Source: Dictyobacter arantiisoli (GTDB lineage: Bacteria; Chloroflexota; Ktedonobacteria; Ktedonobacterales; Ktedonobacteraceae). From it: DNA of 64,000 nt. Made by a program: the position numbers and the translations under genes. Location: positions 1-64,000 of the forward strand of contig NZ_BIXY01000011.1 of the NCBI RefSeq assembly GCF_008326305.1. The letters are read 5' to 3'. Shown here one piece after another: positions 16,889 to 25,968 of the stretch (its first letter is position 1; each line of letters opens with the position of its first letter). The notes below the pieces were generated by a model. It saw only the letters and a list, made by a program, of their open reading frames with translations, was not told where the DNA came from and searched no databases.

Positions 16889-18041
16889 GGCTTTCCACTC
16901 CTCTCCCGGTTATTTCACCGCTCGCAAGCTCAAGATTCAGGGATAAAGGAGCAGATTGAGATACAGACAACAGTAATGAGCGGGCCTCATTGATCACCAT
17001 CTGGGGTGACACGAGACGCAGGCATTCATGCTGATAGGGACAGATACGGCTATAGCAAATGCGGCAGGAGACATCATGATAGAGTTGTCGATGAGGAACG
17101 TGCCACGGTCCCCACTGCTCAGGTGGATTGGTCAGCGCAAAGAGAGCCACAATGGGAGTCTTGACAGCCGCCGCGATATGCATTGGCCCGGTATTATTGG
17201 TGATGGTGAGATCAGCACTCTGGATCAGGGCGCACAATTCTGGAAAATCTAAGCCGCCAGCCAGCGATAGGATCGACGCATGATATTTGCTCTCTATCTG
17301 CGCCACTATTTTGTCCACCAGCTCCCGTTCATCAGGCATACCCGTGAGCAGCACCTCTGCATCAAGTTGCGCTACCAGTAACGTGATCACCTGCGCATAC
17401 ATTTCCCAGGGATATGTACGAGCGGGCATGCTACATCCAGGATGTACGATGATGCGCAGGCGCTGTGGATTCTGAAACGAAGCAGGCAAGTGGGCGGCAA
17501 GCGCGGCCCTGGCGGTAACGGGAACCTTGAGCACCAGATCGGTTTCAGAGGTAGTCATCCCCAGAACGCCCACCAGATCCAAGCCACGCTCAACCTCATG
17601 CATCATCTTTTCGGGATGTTTGTGCCGCGTGGTGAGAAGCGCGCCGGGACCATCTATCGAGGCGGCAGCGCGCAGTGGGATATCCGCCAGATAACAGAGA
17701 TAGGCGGCGGGCAAAGAGCTCTGGCGAAAAGAGGTAAAGATAATGGCTCCATCAAACTGGCGTTCTTTTAACATGGCGATGACCCGCTGTTCTAACATGC
17801 TATCCTGTGGACGAACATGCCAGGGGTCCATCCAGGGAGCCTGATAGACAAGCACATCATCAATATCAGGATTAAGCGCCGCCGCCTGAGCACCAATAGG
17901 ACTGGCTAATAATGTCAGATAGGCCGCAGGTAGCGCTGTCCTGACAGCATGGAAAGCAGGCGTCGTTACTAAGACATCCCCTAGATTATCGAGGCGTACC
18001 AGCAAAACATTTTTGAGCGCGGCCCAACGTTCATCCAACAT
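16881..18041 (-). CDS. GT9 heptosyltransferase-like glycosyltransferase
   Basis: 386 residues from ATG 18041, chosen because GGAG lies 8 nt ahead and because the longer frame would run into hldE. LKNVLLVRLDNLGDVLVTTPAFHAVRTALP is the GT9 start; IIVHPGCSMPARTYPWEMYAQVI and DLTITNNTGPMHIAAAVKTPIVALFALTNP form the donor site. The C-terminal Cys cluster CRICYSRICPYQHECL matches that of the neighbouring GT9. The two are paralogues and may add successive heptoses. Confidence 0.88.
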   Translation of the reverse strand: MLDERWAALKNVLLVRLDNLGDVLVTTPAFHAVRTALPAAYLTLLASPIGAQAAALNPDIDDVLVYQAPWMDPWHVRPQDSMLEQRVIAMLKERQFDGAIIFTSFRQSSLPAAYLCYLADIPLRAAASIDGPGALLTTRHKHPEKMMHEVERGLDLVGVLGMTTSETDLVLKVPVTARAALAAHLPASFQNPQRLRIIVHPGCSMPARTYPWEMYAQVITLLVAQLDAEVLLTGMPDERELVDKIVAQIESKYHASILSLAGGLDFPELCALIQSADLTITNNTGPMHIAAAVKTPIVALFALTNPPEQWGPWHVPHRQLYHDVSCRICYSRICPYQHECLRLVSPQMVINEARSLLLSVSQSAPLSLNLELASGEITGRGVESLG

Positions 18042-18087
18042 AATTCTCACTCCGCTAACGACATTTACAGACACGTCCTGACATCCT

Positions 18088-19650
18088 TTATTCATGCAGA
18101 ACAGATAGCGAGACAATCCGATCAATCATACTACTGGTACTCAGATTGTTGACCAGGGGTAGAATAACAACCTTGCCACCAACCGCTTGCACCGTGCGGG
18201 CCTCTGGAAGCTCTTCCTCCGTGTAATCGCCCCCCTTCACATGGATATGTGGTCGCAGGGTCCGAATTAAAGCGCTCGGAGTAGCCTCTGAGAAGAGGAT
18301 GGCATGATCCACCATATCCAGGGCCGCCACCAGGGCCAGACGATCACTCTCGCTGTTGATGGGTCGACCGGGCCCCTTACGAGCACGGGTGCTGGCATCA
18401 TTATTAATTCCCACGACAAGCACATCGCCCAGTTGCTTCGCCTGCCGCAGAAACTGGATGTGTCCCGCATGCAAGATATCAAAGACGCCATTGGTGAAGA
18501 CAATCGTCTGCCCTGACATACGAGCAAGCTCCAGTTGGGATGTCAGTGACGCCAGTTCCTGCCGGGAATCCTGCTCCTGCAATCCACTGGCATAGCTTCT
18601 CAGGCTGACGCGTTGTAATAATTCCTGCTGCGAAACGGCTGCGGTATACTGTTTAGTGACCGCAATACCAGCGGCATCAATCCCGATACGCGCGGCCTCT
18701 TCAATATCTCCACCGGCCGCCAGGACCAGGATCATTGTCGCAGCCAGGGAATCGCCAGCGCCCACATCATTAGCATGCGCAACCGGATGAGCCGGGACAT
18801 GCAGCGTATGCTGACAGCGATCCAGCACAAACACCCCGCGCTCGGCCAGCGTAAGCGCCACATATTGAGTATTGAGGACAGATAGCAACTGCTGCGCCAC
18901 ATATTCAACCTGGACCAGCTCGCTCATCTCAAATACATCGATATGCTCATGAGAGCCAGTGGTTGTACATTCAAGCATGCGTTCTGCCATGCGTTCTGCC
19001 AGCAGCAGAGCTTCGAGCGCATTCGGAGTCACAACAGTGACTGGCAAAGCTTGAAAGCGCCATAAAGCTTTAGAATCGACCAGCACAGGTTTCGGCTGGT
19101 TGATCAACAAATCCTGTAACTGATCAATAACTGCATCCGTAAACAGGCCATAGCAATAATCGGAGATCAGCACCGCGTCACAATGTGCATACAAACAATT
19201 TAAATGTGACAGCAATGTCTGCAATCCACCTTTTTCAGTGAGGAAATGATTGATAGCATTTCTATCACCCTCATCAAAGCGCACCACATATTGCTGATTA
19301 GCGAGAATACGCAGTTTATGAATAGTGTAAATGGATGAATCTGCGATTAACCATTGATCACTGATACCACGGTCGCGCAAAGCCTGCCGGAGCAGTGTCC
19401 CGGTAAGGTCGCTGCCGATCACACCCAGGAAATCGACCTGCGCGCCCAGTGCCCTGATATTCGCCGCGCTATTTGCGGCCCCGCCTGGAATGCGCAATTC
19501 TCGCGTTTTCCGCACCACGGGCACCGGTCCCTCGCTACAGAGACGGTCGGCATCACCTTCAAGATAGGAATCCAGCATTGCATCGCCAATCACCAGGATG
19601 TGCAGATCGCGGAAACGCCGCACGAGTTCGGTGGCCTCTAGCTGTTGCAT
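18088..19650 (-). CDS. hldE: Bifunctional heptose-7-phosphate kinase / heptose-1-phosphate adenylyltransferase
   Basis: 520 residues from ATG 19650, behind a perfect AGGAGGT; the frame to 19842 is an artefact overlapping gmhB. Residues about 1-330 are a PfkB-type kinase (LHILVIGDAMLDSYLEG; HANDVGAGDSLAATMILVLA). Residues about 355-520 are a cytidylyltransferase-fold domain with TNGVFDILHAGHIQFLRQA (HxGH) and GPGRPINSESDRLALVAAL. It makes ADP-D-glycero-beta-D-manno-heptose. The fused form is the standard HldE architecture but sits beside an HddA-like kinase for the opposite anomer. It overlaps gmhB by 13 bp. Confidence 0.94.
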   Translation of the reverse strand: MQQLEATELVRRFRDLHILVIGDAMLDSYLEGDADRLCSEGPVPVVRKTRELRIPGGAANSAANIRALGAQVDFLGVIGSDLTGTLLRQALRDRGISDQWLIADSSIYTIHKLRILANQQYVVRFDEGDRNAINHFLTEKGGLQTLLSHLNCLYAHCDAVLISDYCYGLFTDAVIDQLQDLLINQPKPVLVDSKALWRFQALPVTVVTPNALEALLLAERMAERMLECTTTGSHEHIDVFEMSELVQVEYVAQQLLSVLNTQYVALTLAERGVFVLDRCQHTLHVPAHPVAHANDVGAGDSLAATMILVLAAGGDIEEAARIGIDAAGIAVTKQYTAAVSQQELLQRVSLRSYASGLQEQDSRQELASLTSQLELARMSGQTIVFTNGVFDILHAGHIQFLRQAKQLGDVLVVGINNDASTRARKGPGRPINSESDRLALVAALDMVDHAILFSEATPSALIRTLRPHIHVKGGDYTEEELPEARTVQAVGGKVVILPLVNNLSTSSMIDRIVSLSVLHE

Positions 19651-20282
19651 ACGACCTCCTCGGAACTGGCTGGCTGCGACCATTGCGGAGGACGATAGGT
19701 CAGGGATACATCGCTTTCCAGCAGCGTCACGGCTTTGATGATCGTCAGGGCATGGATAGTGTCGCGCGCGATATACTTCGGCGTGCGGATCGCTGCGGAA
19801 GAGGCATGCTCGGTCCCTACATCCACCAGGATGGTATGACAACCAGCTTGATTGCCAGCCTCAATATCATCCAGAATATCCCCCACAAACCAGGAGGATG
19901 AGAGATCAATAGCCAGTTCTTGTGCCGCCTGCAAGAGCATTCCGGGCCGTGGCTTGCGACATTGACAGCGGATTGACAGTTCGGGAATCACGCCATCCAC
20001 ATGATGAGGGCAGTAATAGATACCATCCAGCGTGACAGCAGCCTCGGCTAACTGCTCCTTTAAATAGGTATGCATCACATCCAGGTCGGCAACCGTAAAA
20101 TACCCACGTGCAATGCCCGCTTGATTGGTGATCAGCACCAGGGCAAAATCCATATCCTGCATACGCCGTAAGGCTGGTCCGATACCAGCATACAAACGCA
20201 AATGTTCGGGACGAGAAGGATAATGATAAGGATGGACAAGGGTCCCATCCCGATCCAGAAAGATAGCACGGCGTTTCGTCAT
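19638..20282 (-). CDS. gmhB: D-glycero-D-manno-heptose-1,7-bisphosphate 7-phosphatase
   Basis: 214 residues, HAD superfamily. FLDRDGTLVHPYHY holds the nucleophile Asp, LVLITNQAGIARGYF is motif II, CPHH...CQCRKP is the zinc-binding Cys/His set typical of GmhB, and FVGDILDDIEAGNQAG is the last HAD motif. It removes the 7-phosphate after HldE kinase action. GGAGG precedes the start; GTG 20285 is possible instead of ATG 20282. Confidence 0.93.
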   Translation of the reverse strand: MTKRRAIFLDRDGTLVHPYHYPSRPEHLRLYAGIGPALRRMQDMDFALVLITNQAGIARGYFTVADLDVMHTYLKEQLAEAAVTLDGIYYCPHHVDGVIPELSIRCQCRKPRPGMLLQAAQELAIDLSSSWFVGDILDDIEAGNQAGCHTILVDVGTEHASSAAIRTPKYIARDTIHALTIIKAVTLLESDVSLTYRPPQWSQPASSEEVVCNS

Positions 20283-20312
20283 CACAAACTTCCTCCACGC
20301 TTACCTGCTGCG

Positions 20313-21011
20313 CTACTGCGCTTCTATCTGAGGGTAATGAGGCCCTTTCTCAGCGTCTTCAGCAGAGAGCCAGGCTTCAGTCAGATCACAGAGAATATGC
20401 GTCACCACCATATGCAATTCCTGGGCCGTTGCCACATCAATCTCAGCGATCCCTGCAATTCCAATCGTCACATCAGCAATCTCGGCCAGCTGGTTTGTGC
20501 AATTACCGGTGATGGCGATAGTTTGCATACCACACTGACAGGCAGCATGGGCGGCACTGATTACATTCGCGGATTCACCGCTGGTGCTGAAGGCCAGTAA
20601 CATATCGCCCGGCTGACCAAGGGCGTAGACCTGACGCGCAAAAATATCTTGATAGCCATAATCATTGGCAATCGCGGTCAGGATTGAGGTATCAGTGGTC
20701 AACGCCAGTACAGCATAAGGCCTGCGTTCACGCTTAAAACGTCCAACCAGTTCGGCGGCAAAATGTTGCGCCTCAGCCGCGCTACCGCCATTTCCTACCA
20801 CCAGCACACGATGGCCCGATTGCAGAGTATTGATCAGGCGCTGTACGGCTTCTGCGAGATGCTGTGGATCTAAGGAAAGTGAATGAAGAGCAAGCTCCAA
20901 TGCTTGCCGATGAGTGGTAAGGGAGTGAACAACCTCGTCTTCCCAGGTAAAACTAGATTTTTCAGGCGTAGGAATAGTTACACGATACCCGCTACGGTTG
21001 TATGTATTCAT
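20313..21011 (-). CDS. gmhA: Phosphoheptose isomerase
   Basis: 232 residues. The SIS domain has VLVVGNGGSAAEAQHFAAELVGRFK, TTDTSILTAIANDYGYQDIF and FSTSGESANVISAAHAA; ELHMVVTHILCDL carries the catalytic Glu/His pair. This is canonical GmhA converting sedoheptulose 7-phosphate to D-glycero-D-manno-heptose 7-phosphate, and it is first in the operon. About 35 N-terminal residues extend beyond the family norm. Start ATG 21011 has AAGGAAACTGC. Confidence 0.92.
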   Translation of the reverse strand: MNTYNRSGYRVTIPTPEKSSFTWEDEVVHSLTTHRQALELALHSLSLDPQHLAEAVQRLINTLQSGHRVLVVGNGGSAAEAQHFAAELVGRFKRERRPYAVLALTTDTSILTAIANDYGYQDIFARQVYALGQPGDMLLAFSTSGESANVISAAHAACQCGMQTIAITGNCTNQLAEIADVTIGIAGIAEIDVATAQELHMVVTHILCDLTEAWLSAEDAEKGPHYPQIEAQ

Positions 21012-21286
21012 GCAGTTTCCTTGGCTGATGTTTTACTTGTCAATTAGAACTTGTACGATTTAACGGGAAAATTCAGGCTTTTTTATAGTACTTATGCTCA
21101 GGAGTCAGTACACATAAATATAGTAACCTATTATTTAGCAGAATACAAGTCAGCAATAAAATCGTTAAGCTATTTCTAATAATTCTCTGCTATTTATAAT
21201 CACATTTCAGTACTCCTATGCTTATGAGCTCTCTTTATTCTATCAGTTCTCCTAAAAATGTGTGTTCTCCTAAAAATAAAGTCACA
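21012..21286. other. Promoter-bearing AT-rich gap upstream of the heptose operon
   Basis: No gene seen. The 17-mer TTTATAGTACTTATGCT at 21082-21098 recurs with one mismatch at 46187-46203 upstream of the GH48 gene, in the same orientation relative to the gene, and could be a shared promoter element. Confidence 0.35.
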
Positions 21287-21333
21287 AAGAGAGCCGGTAT
21301 GCTGTCTTGCTAAGATAGCATACCGGCTCTCTT
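21287..21333 (-). terminator. Terminator downstream of the lysozyme-like gene
   Basis: 17-bp perfect arms AAGAGAGCCGGTATGCT (21287-21303) and its complement (21317-21333). On the minus strand it is followed by TTGTGACTTTATTTT. It closes the transcript of the gene ending at 21463. Confidence 0.8.
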
Positions 21334-21462
21334 GAGTTCTTGCTCACCCGCTACGCAGGTGAGAAGCCAGGGGATTGCATCCCTGCACCCCTGCTTGTGT
21401 GGATTTGTACTTCTTCAGAGCACAGTTTCCTGGTACAGCCGAGGTGTAGCCTGATTGATAGA

Positions 21463-21894
21463 TTACGGCTGGCACTGCCATTCTCTCCAGGAGTAACCAT
21501 CGCGTTTGAAGATTTCAAAGGCGGCGCGGGCATTGGCACGAGCATCATAAGGGGATGCGCCAGCCTGGGATGTCCCGCTCCAGGTGCTGGGATAAAGGAT
21601 CTGGAACAGTCCTTCAGCGTGGCTGTTGCCAATCGCCATAGAGTTGGTGGCACCGGGATTCATGGTTGACTCGCACTGCGCAATACGTAAAGCCTGACCT
21701 GAATATGATCCAAAGGCATCATTGATAGCACTGGTAACATAGGCATCATTGGTGGCGGCATGCGTCTGTGGGGCATGGAAACCCAGGACACCAGCCAGTA
21801 ATGTCATGCTCAAGAGAAGAGCCATGCTTACTTTGATGAAGAGGGTATTTTGTTTTTTAGAGGTAATTTGTACGTTCTGGTGTAAATTCAACAC
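21463..21894 (-). CDS. Secreted lysozyme/transglycosylase-like protein
   Basis: 143 residues. Residues about 18-46 form a Sec signal peptide (VSMALLLSMTLLAGVLGFHAPQTHAA). The mature part matches small SLT/transglycosylase-like domains: ALRIAQCESTMNPGA with catalytic Glu in CES, GLFQILYPSTWSGTS, and ARAAFEIFKRDGYSWREWQC. It likely cleaves peptidoglycan during growth or germination. The start is GTG 21894 or TTG 21891 behind TAGGAG. The gene is monocistronic. Confidence 0.87.
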   Translation of the reverse strand: MLNLHQNVQITSKKQNTLFIKVSMALLLSMTLLAGVLGFHAPQTHAATNDAYVTSAINDAFGSYSGQALRIAQCESTMNPGATNSMAIGNSHAEGLFQILYPSTWSGTSQAGASPYDARANARAAFEIFKRDGYSWREWQCQP

Positions 21895-22267
21895 ATACTC
21901 CTATAAGGGTGCAAATTAGTAACTATTGACAACGGAATTTACAAGAGAGGACCCGTTTGTGAGGACCCGATACTGGAGGAACCTTTTGTCTGACTCCAGT
22001 AGGAAAATGCTGATGTGCTCGATACCTGTTGATACGGCAGTGTTCACCTGAGGAGCTATTTGACTCACTATCCTCTCGCGAAAAGGATCAATGAGTGGAT
22101 CAGCCTTAACATATTGATATCTTAACATAGAAAAACTGATACACCAAATTACACCCTGAAACATAGCCATATTGGGCTACTTATCCTTGTGAATACGCCT
22201 GAGAGGCTCGCTGATATGCCATATCTTTTTGGTCAAGCGTGATGAGAGCCATCAAGGGCTTGACACA
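21895..22267. other. Intergenic stretch without a supported gene
   Basis: An 84-codon minus-strand frame at 21916-22170 exists but has no ribosome site and no recognisable domain. It is treated as non-coding. The sequence probably holds the promoter of the lysozyme-like gene. Confidence 0.4.
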
Positions 22268-22506
22268 TATTCAATGGTCTTCGCACATGAGTTTTCGCGC
22301 TCAAGGCGCTCAAAAGATTCTCAATATATTGCATAAAATGCTTGAAAAACATTTTATGCAATATATTGTAGAAGAGGTGCAGTGCGTAAGCAGCTGTCTA
22401 CAAGCGAGCAGCACAATTATTATTACAGAAAAAGTGCAGGTGCATAAGCACCTGCCTACAAGCGAGCAGCACAATCTCTGTGGAAGGAACATCAAATTCT
22501 TTGTTA
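22268..22506 (-). repeat. R1 dispersed palindromic repeat, copy a (diverged)
   Basis: It contains the R1 landmarks TTCGCACATGAGTTTTCGC and a terminal ATCAAATTCTTTGTTA. The internal hairpin has perfect 19-bp arms at 22322-22340 and 22350-22368. The GC-rich block present once in other copies is here in tandem (22377-22417 and 22434-22475). It lies directly after the GH3 stop and overlaps it by three bases, so it may act as transcript end. Confidence 0.7.
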
Positions 22507-24876
22507 TGCAATGGTGACGCGGGTTGCGACGACTTCTTTTTGCTGATAGAAGGCGATCTCGCCGCTGAGTTGGATGGTCTGTTCCGCTCGGATATCACTT
22601 GAGGAGGCTCCAATGCTGAAGGTGAAGTCTCCTGGCTCGGTGACGAAGCGCATTCTGGCATCGTGGAAGGCGAGACGCGATGGATGGACGGTGAAGGTGA
22701 CGGTCCGTGACTCTCCTGCCGCCAGGGCGATACGCTTGAAACCCAGCAGGGATTTGATGGGACGCGCGACCGATCCCACAACATCTTTGCCATACAACTG
22801 GACGACTTCTTCACCGGCGCGTTCACCGCTGTTGCGTACTTCGATGGCAATCTCAATGGGCTGCGTGGTATTGCTAGCCTGTACACCGAGGTTGCTGTAT
22901 GCAAACGTGGTATAGCTCAGTCCATGTCCAAAGGGGAAGAGCGGTGTAGTGGGTGAGTCGATATAATCATCGAAGAACATGGCGCAATCCCCACCGGCAC
23001 GCATACCGAGATAGATTGGAATCTGGCCGACTGAACGTGGCAGGGTGACTGGCAGGCGTCCAGCGGGGTTGACTTTTCCTGTCAGGATGTCTGCCAGACC
23101 ATTTCCACCTTCTTCACCAGCCGGAAAGAGCTGAATTAAGGCGTTGGCCTGCTCTGCGATCTGCGCAAGCGTATGGACACGTCCACTCAGGACAACGACG
23201 ACCAGCGGTGTACCTGTTTTGGCGATGGCACTGATAAGCTCTTGTTGCACGCCAGTCAGGTCCAGATTGGTGGCATCGTTTCCTTCACCAACGGTTACAG
23301 GCCGGAGCAGACCGCTCTTGCCAGCTACGACAACGACCGCAACATCCGCCGCACTGGCAGCTTGCTCAGCTGCAGCGAAACCTGAACGATCTGTTCCCAG
23401 TACTTCGCAGCCTTTGGCGTAGCTGATCTCAACATCGTTACCCAGAGCCGAGCGCAATCCGGCCAGAGGCGTGACGTGAGGCGTAAAATAGGGACCTGGG
23501 AAGTAAGAGCCGTTACCACTTGCCACAGTGGGCGTGGGCATTAGCAATTCACCCTCGCTTTTGATCTTCTCAGGAGCCAGATAGGTGATCTCAGCATGCG
23601 ATGGATAGTGATAATCACCTTGCAGGAGGCGCTCGTCATCAGCCCCAGGTCCGATCAAGGCCAGACGCTTGATATTTGCTTTCAATGGCAAGATGCCATC
23701 ATTGGTCAGGACAATGGTAGATTTCGCGACGGCTTCACGTGCCAGTGCACGCTGCTCCGGCGTCTCAAAGACATGTTCGACAGCTTCTTCATTCCCATAA
23801 GGATGCTCGAAGATGCCGAGCTGGAATTTGAGCTTCAATACCCGTCGTACTGATGTATCGATAACCGACAATGGTACTCGTCCCTGCTCAATTTCGGCTC
23901 TCAAGGGTTCTCCATAACACACCGTGGCGGGCAGTTCCATATCCAATCCCGCCTGTAAGGCCAGACTGGCAGCTTCACCCAATGTGCTAGCGACATTATG
24001 ATGTGTCTTCAAGAGCTCAACCGAAGAATAATCCGCGACGACAGGACCATCAAAGCCAAGTTTGTCGCGCAACAGTTCGGTGAGAATAGCATAGCTACCC
24101 GCGCAGGGCAGGCCATCGACCGAGGCATAGGAGTTCATGATAGTAGCAATATTGGCATCACGGATTACAGCGGCAAAGGGCTCGGCATAAATATCATAGA
24201 GTTCGCGCAATCCCAGTTGCACAGGTGCCCAGTTACGGCCGCCTTCAGACATCGCATAGCCCAGGAAATGCTTGCCCGTGGTTGCGATACCATTGCGCAG
24301 ATCCTCAGTCTGCAAACCCTGCACATAGGCCACGCCCATGGTACCAATCAGGACTGGATCTTCTCCATAGCTCTCCTCAACGCGGCCCCAGCGCGGATCG
24401 CGGGCCACATCGAGCACGGGAGCGAGAGTGTGACGCGCACCAATCGAGAGCATCTGCTCACGGATAGCACCGGCAATATTCTTGACCAGCTCCGGGTCCC
24501 AGGTAGAGGCCAGCGCAATACCCTGTGGAAAAACCGTGGCATCCCGCTGGCAGAGGCCACCGACCGATTCTTCATGCAGGATAACGGGAATACCCAGCCG
24601 GGTCTGCTCGACAGCCACACGCTGGATGGCATTCAAGAATTTCACGCTCTCATGAGGATGCAGCGAGGTTGCAGCACCAATACGCGTAATCTGACCAATC
24701 CCATTGCGCAACAGCTCAGCTGTATGCTCGGTATCGAATACGCTCTCGCGTACAAAATCGATGCTCCAGAGACATTGAAGCTGCGCCAGCTTTTCCTCCA
24801 ACGTCATTTGATTGAGTAAGTCCTCAACGCGATCTTCAATGGCCGCTTGAGCATCTTTATAAAGAGGGGTTGACAT
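22504..24876 (-). CDS. GH3 beta-glucosidase/beta-xylosidase
   Basis: 790 residues from ATG 24876 (AGGAG at 8 nt); the frame to 24936 has no site. Three domains: the (beta/alpha)8 barrel with the GH3 signature ending in GFDGPVVADYSSVELL, where Asp is the nucleophile; the alpha/beta sandwich with catalytic acid loop (AGEEGGNGLADILTGKVNPAGRLPVTLPRS); and a C-terminal fibronectin-like domain (VRNSGERAGEEVVQLY). No signal peptide, so it is cytosolic and would hydrolyse imported oligosaccharides. The SDW motif reads ADY here, as in many beta-xylosidase/glucosidase members. Confidence 0.94.
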   Translation of the reverse strand: MSTPLYKDAQAAIEDRVEDLLNQMTLEEKLAQLQCLWSIDFVRESVFDTEHTAELLRNGIGQITRIGAATSLHPHESVKFLNAIQRVAVEQTRLGIPVILHEESVGGLCQRDATVFPQGIALASTWDPELVKNIAGAIREQMLSIGARHTLAPVLDVARDPRWGRVEESYGEDPVLIGTMGVAYVQGLQTEDLRNGIATTGKHFLGYAMSEGGRNWAPVQLGLRELYDIYAEPFAAVIRDANIATIMNSYASVDGLPCAGSYAILTELLRDKLGFDGPVVADYSSVELLKTHHNVASTLGEAASLALQAGLDMELPATVCYGEPLRAEIEQGRVPLSVIDTSVRRVLKLKFQLGIFEHPYGNEEAVEHVFETPEQRALAREAVAKSTIVLTNDGILPLKANIKRLALIGPGADDERLLQGDYHYPSHAEITYLAPEKIKSEGELLMPTPTVASGNGSYFPGPYFTPHVTPLAGLRSALGNDVEISYAKGCEVLGTDRSGFAAAEQAASAADVAVVVVAGKSGLLRPVTVGEGNDATNLDLTGVQQELISAIAKTGTPLVVVVLSGRVHTLAQIAEQANALIQLFPAGEEGGNGLADILTGKVNPAGRLPVTLPRSVGQIPIYLGMRAGGDCAMFFDDYIDSPTTPLFPFGHGLSYTTFAYSNLGVQASNTTQPIEIAIEVRNSGERAGEEVVQLYGKDVVGSVARPIKSLLGFKRIALAAGESRTVTFTVHPSRLAFHDARMRFVTEPGDFTFSIGASSSDIRAEQTIQLSGEIAFYQQKEVVATRVTIA

Positions 24877-25006
24877 GCTATGAACTCCTACTGACTGATT
24901 ACCTGATTGCCCAGAAAAAGAACCATCGCTGATCACTATTCTGGTTCATTCCTTCATTGAATAAACTAAATGTAGCACATATTGCTCAGTGAAGTCCAGA
25001 AAAAAT

Positions 25007-25054
25007 TTACCGGAAATAGAAGGCACAAAAGTCTATGCCTTCTATTTCCGGTAA
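25007..25054 (-). terminator. Terminator hairpin upstream of the GH3 gene
   Basis: 19-bp perfect arms 25007-25025 and 25036-25054 (TTACCGGAAATAGAAGGCA). On the minus strand it ends in AAATTTTTTCTGG, so it stops leftward transcripts entering from the repeat and transposon region and isolates the GH3 promoter. Confidence 0.75.
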
Positions 25055-25061
25055 TTTTCAC

Positions 25062-25409
25062 TATCAAAGTGTTTGATTCCCGGCTCTCTATCCTTCCGGG
25101 GGATTGAGAGGAGGGGGAGTTTGCGAGGACTGTCATGCCCCCGGCATGCCTGCCATCGCGCTCCGTCATGGGCTGCCGCCCCTGCACCCCTCTTTCACCC
25201 GCAAGGACGGAGAGCCTGATTCTCATGCTCTTCGCCATCCTGGCGCATGAGTTTTCGCACCAATGGTGCTCAAAACTGTTTTTATTGTGTGGTCCAGAAA
25301 AGTTCGGAGAACTTTTTCTGCACCACACAATAAAAAGGGCGCAGGCGCGCAGGCGCCTGCCAGCAGGTGAGCGGCAAGATCCCGCTGGGAGTGGGAATCA
25401 AACACTTTG
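25062..25409 (-). repeat. R1 dispersed palindromic repeat, copy b
   Basis: Bounded by inverted termini TCAAAGTGTTTGATTCCC (25064-25081) and GGGAATCAAACACTTTGT (25393-25410). It contains an internal hairpin with arms 25279-25292 and 25323-25336 around a second dyad AGTTCGGAGAACT. The right 190 bp match copy d in reverse orientation. A 150-bp GC-rich left extension with its own GGCTCTC/GAGAGCC dyad is unique to this copy. It abuts the GTATA target duplication of the transposon. Confidence 0.75.
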
Positions 25410-25431
25410 TATAGGCCCTTGAGTATTAATG

Positions 25432-25522
25432 GATACTGTTGCTAAATTCATTTGCCCGGCTGAGATCGATGAGGAAATATACACTCACGCTGAGCACAGA
25501 AAAACAATTTAGCAACAGTATC
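25432..25522 (+). mobile_element. 91-bp miniature element, copy 1, inside the left Tn3 repeat
   Basis: Terminal repeats GATACTGTTGCTAAATT and AATTTAGCAACAGTATC. Flanked by the 7-bp direct repeat ATTAATG at 25425-25431 and 25523-25529. All 91 bases are identical to copy 2 at 28594-28684. It encodes nothing. Confidence 0.85.
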
Positions 25523-25549
25523 ATTAATGGAACGAAAAACAACGCTAAG

Positions 25550-25968
25550 GAAATTGTTCTCTTCTGAAGGGTGAATAAGAATGGATGAGCATCTTTCATA
25601 GACTCTTTTGAATAAAAATCCTCGCTCTCCTCGCTCCATCGGACATTGTTCCACCTGGCGGTGGCTGTCGCCAAAGAACGGCGGGAAGCCGGCGATGCGA
25701 TGATCATCTAGATGGTGCCTGTTTGAGCCCAATTGCCAGGCATTCACCAAAAAGTTTCATGAGCCAGTATATATCGGCGCTAATACACCCACATGATGAG
25801 CGCTCTCTGCCTGCTCAAATCCTTGCGAGCGAAGTTCAATCACTTGTTGATAACGGTCATAGCGCTATAGAACCACAAAGGGCACTGCAGAGTTGCAGTG
25901 CCCTTTTCTAACATCATCATTTGCTGGCTATATGCTTGACAGCTTATTAGCGTAATGCTAAACGAAAA
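25550..25968. other. Left interior of the transposon, no supported gene
   Basis: A plus-strand frame ending near 25710 (peptide LFHLAVAVAKERREAGDAMI then stop) looks coding-like and could be the relic of a gene tail. A 62-codon frame at 25723-25911 lacks a recognisable domain. A terminator closes this segment at 25877-25906. Confidence 0.35.
25877..25906 (+). terminator. Intrinsic terminator
   Basis: 13-bp perfect arms AAAGGGCACTGCA and its complement with a GAGT loop, followed by TCTA. It lies downstream of the 296-residue gene and may also serve it. Confidence 0.7.

Noticed and set aside
21916-22170. 84-codon minus-strand frame upstream of the lysozyme-like gene
   Set aside because: No ribosome site, no domain, and located in the promoter region of a real gene.
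22268-22506. Possible CRISPR-like array because of the two 41-42-bp direct units
   Set aside because: Only two units, one being the R1 GC block; spacer and leader features are absent.
25409-25409. R1 copies as ends of the Tn3-type element
   Set aside because: R1 lies outside the GTATA duplication and occurs elsewhere without the element.
25426-25750. Overlapping minus-strand frames running through the left Tn3 repeat and the 91-bp element
   Set aside because: They translate the inverted repeats themselves; the same peptide FLSVVFRSINDTVAK appears at the other end, as expected from repeated DNA and not from genes.
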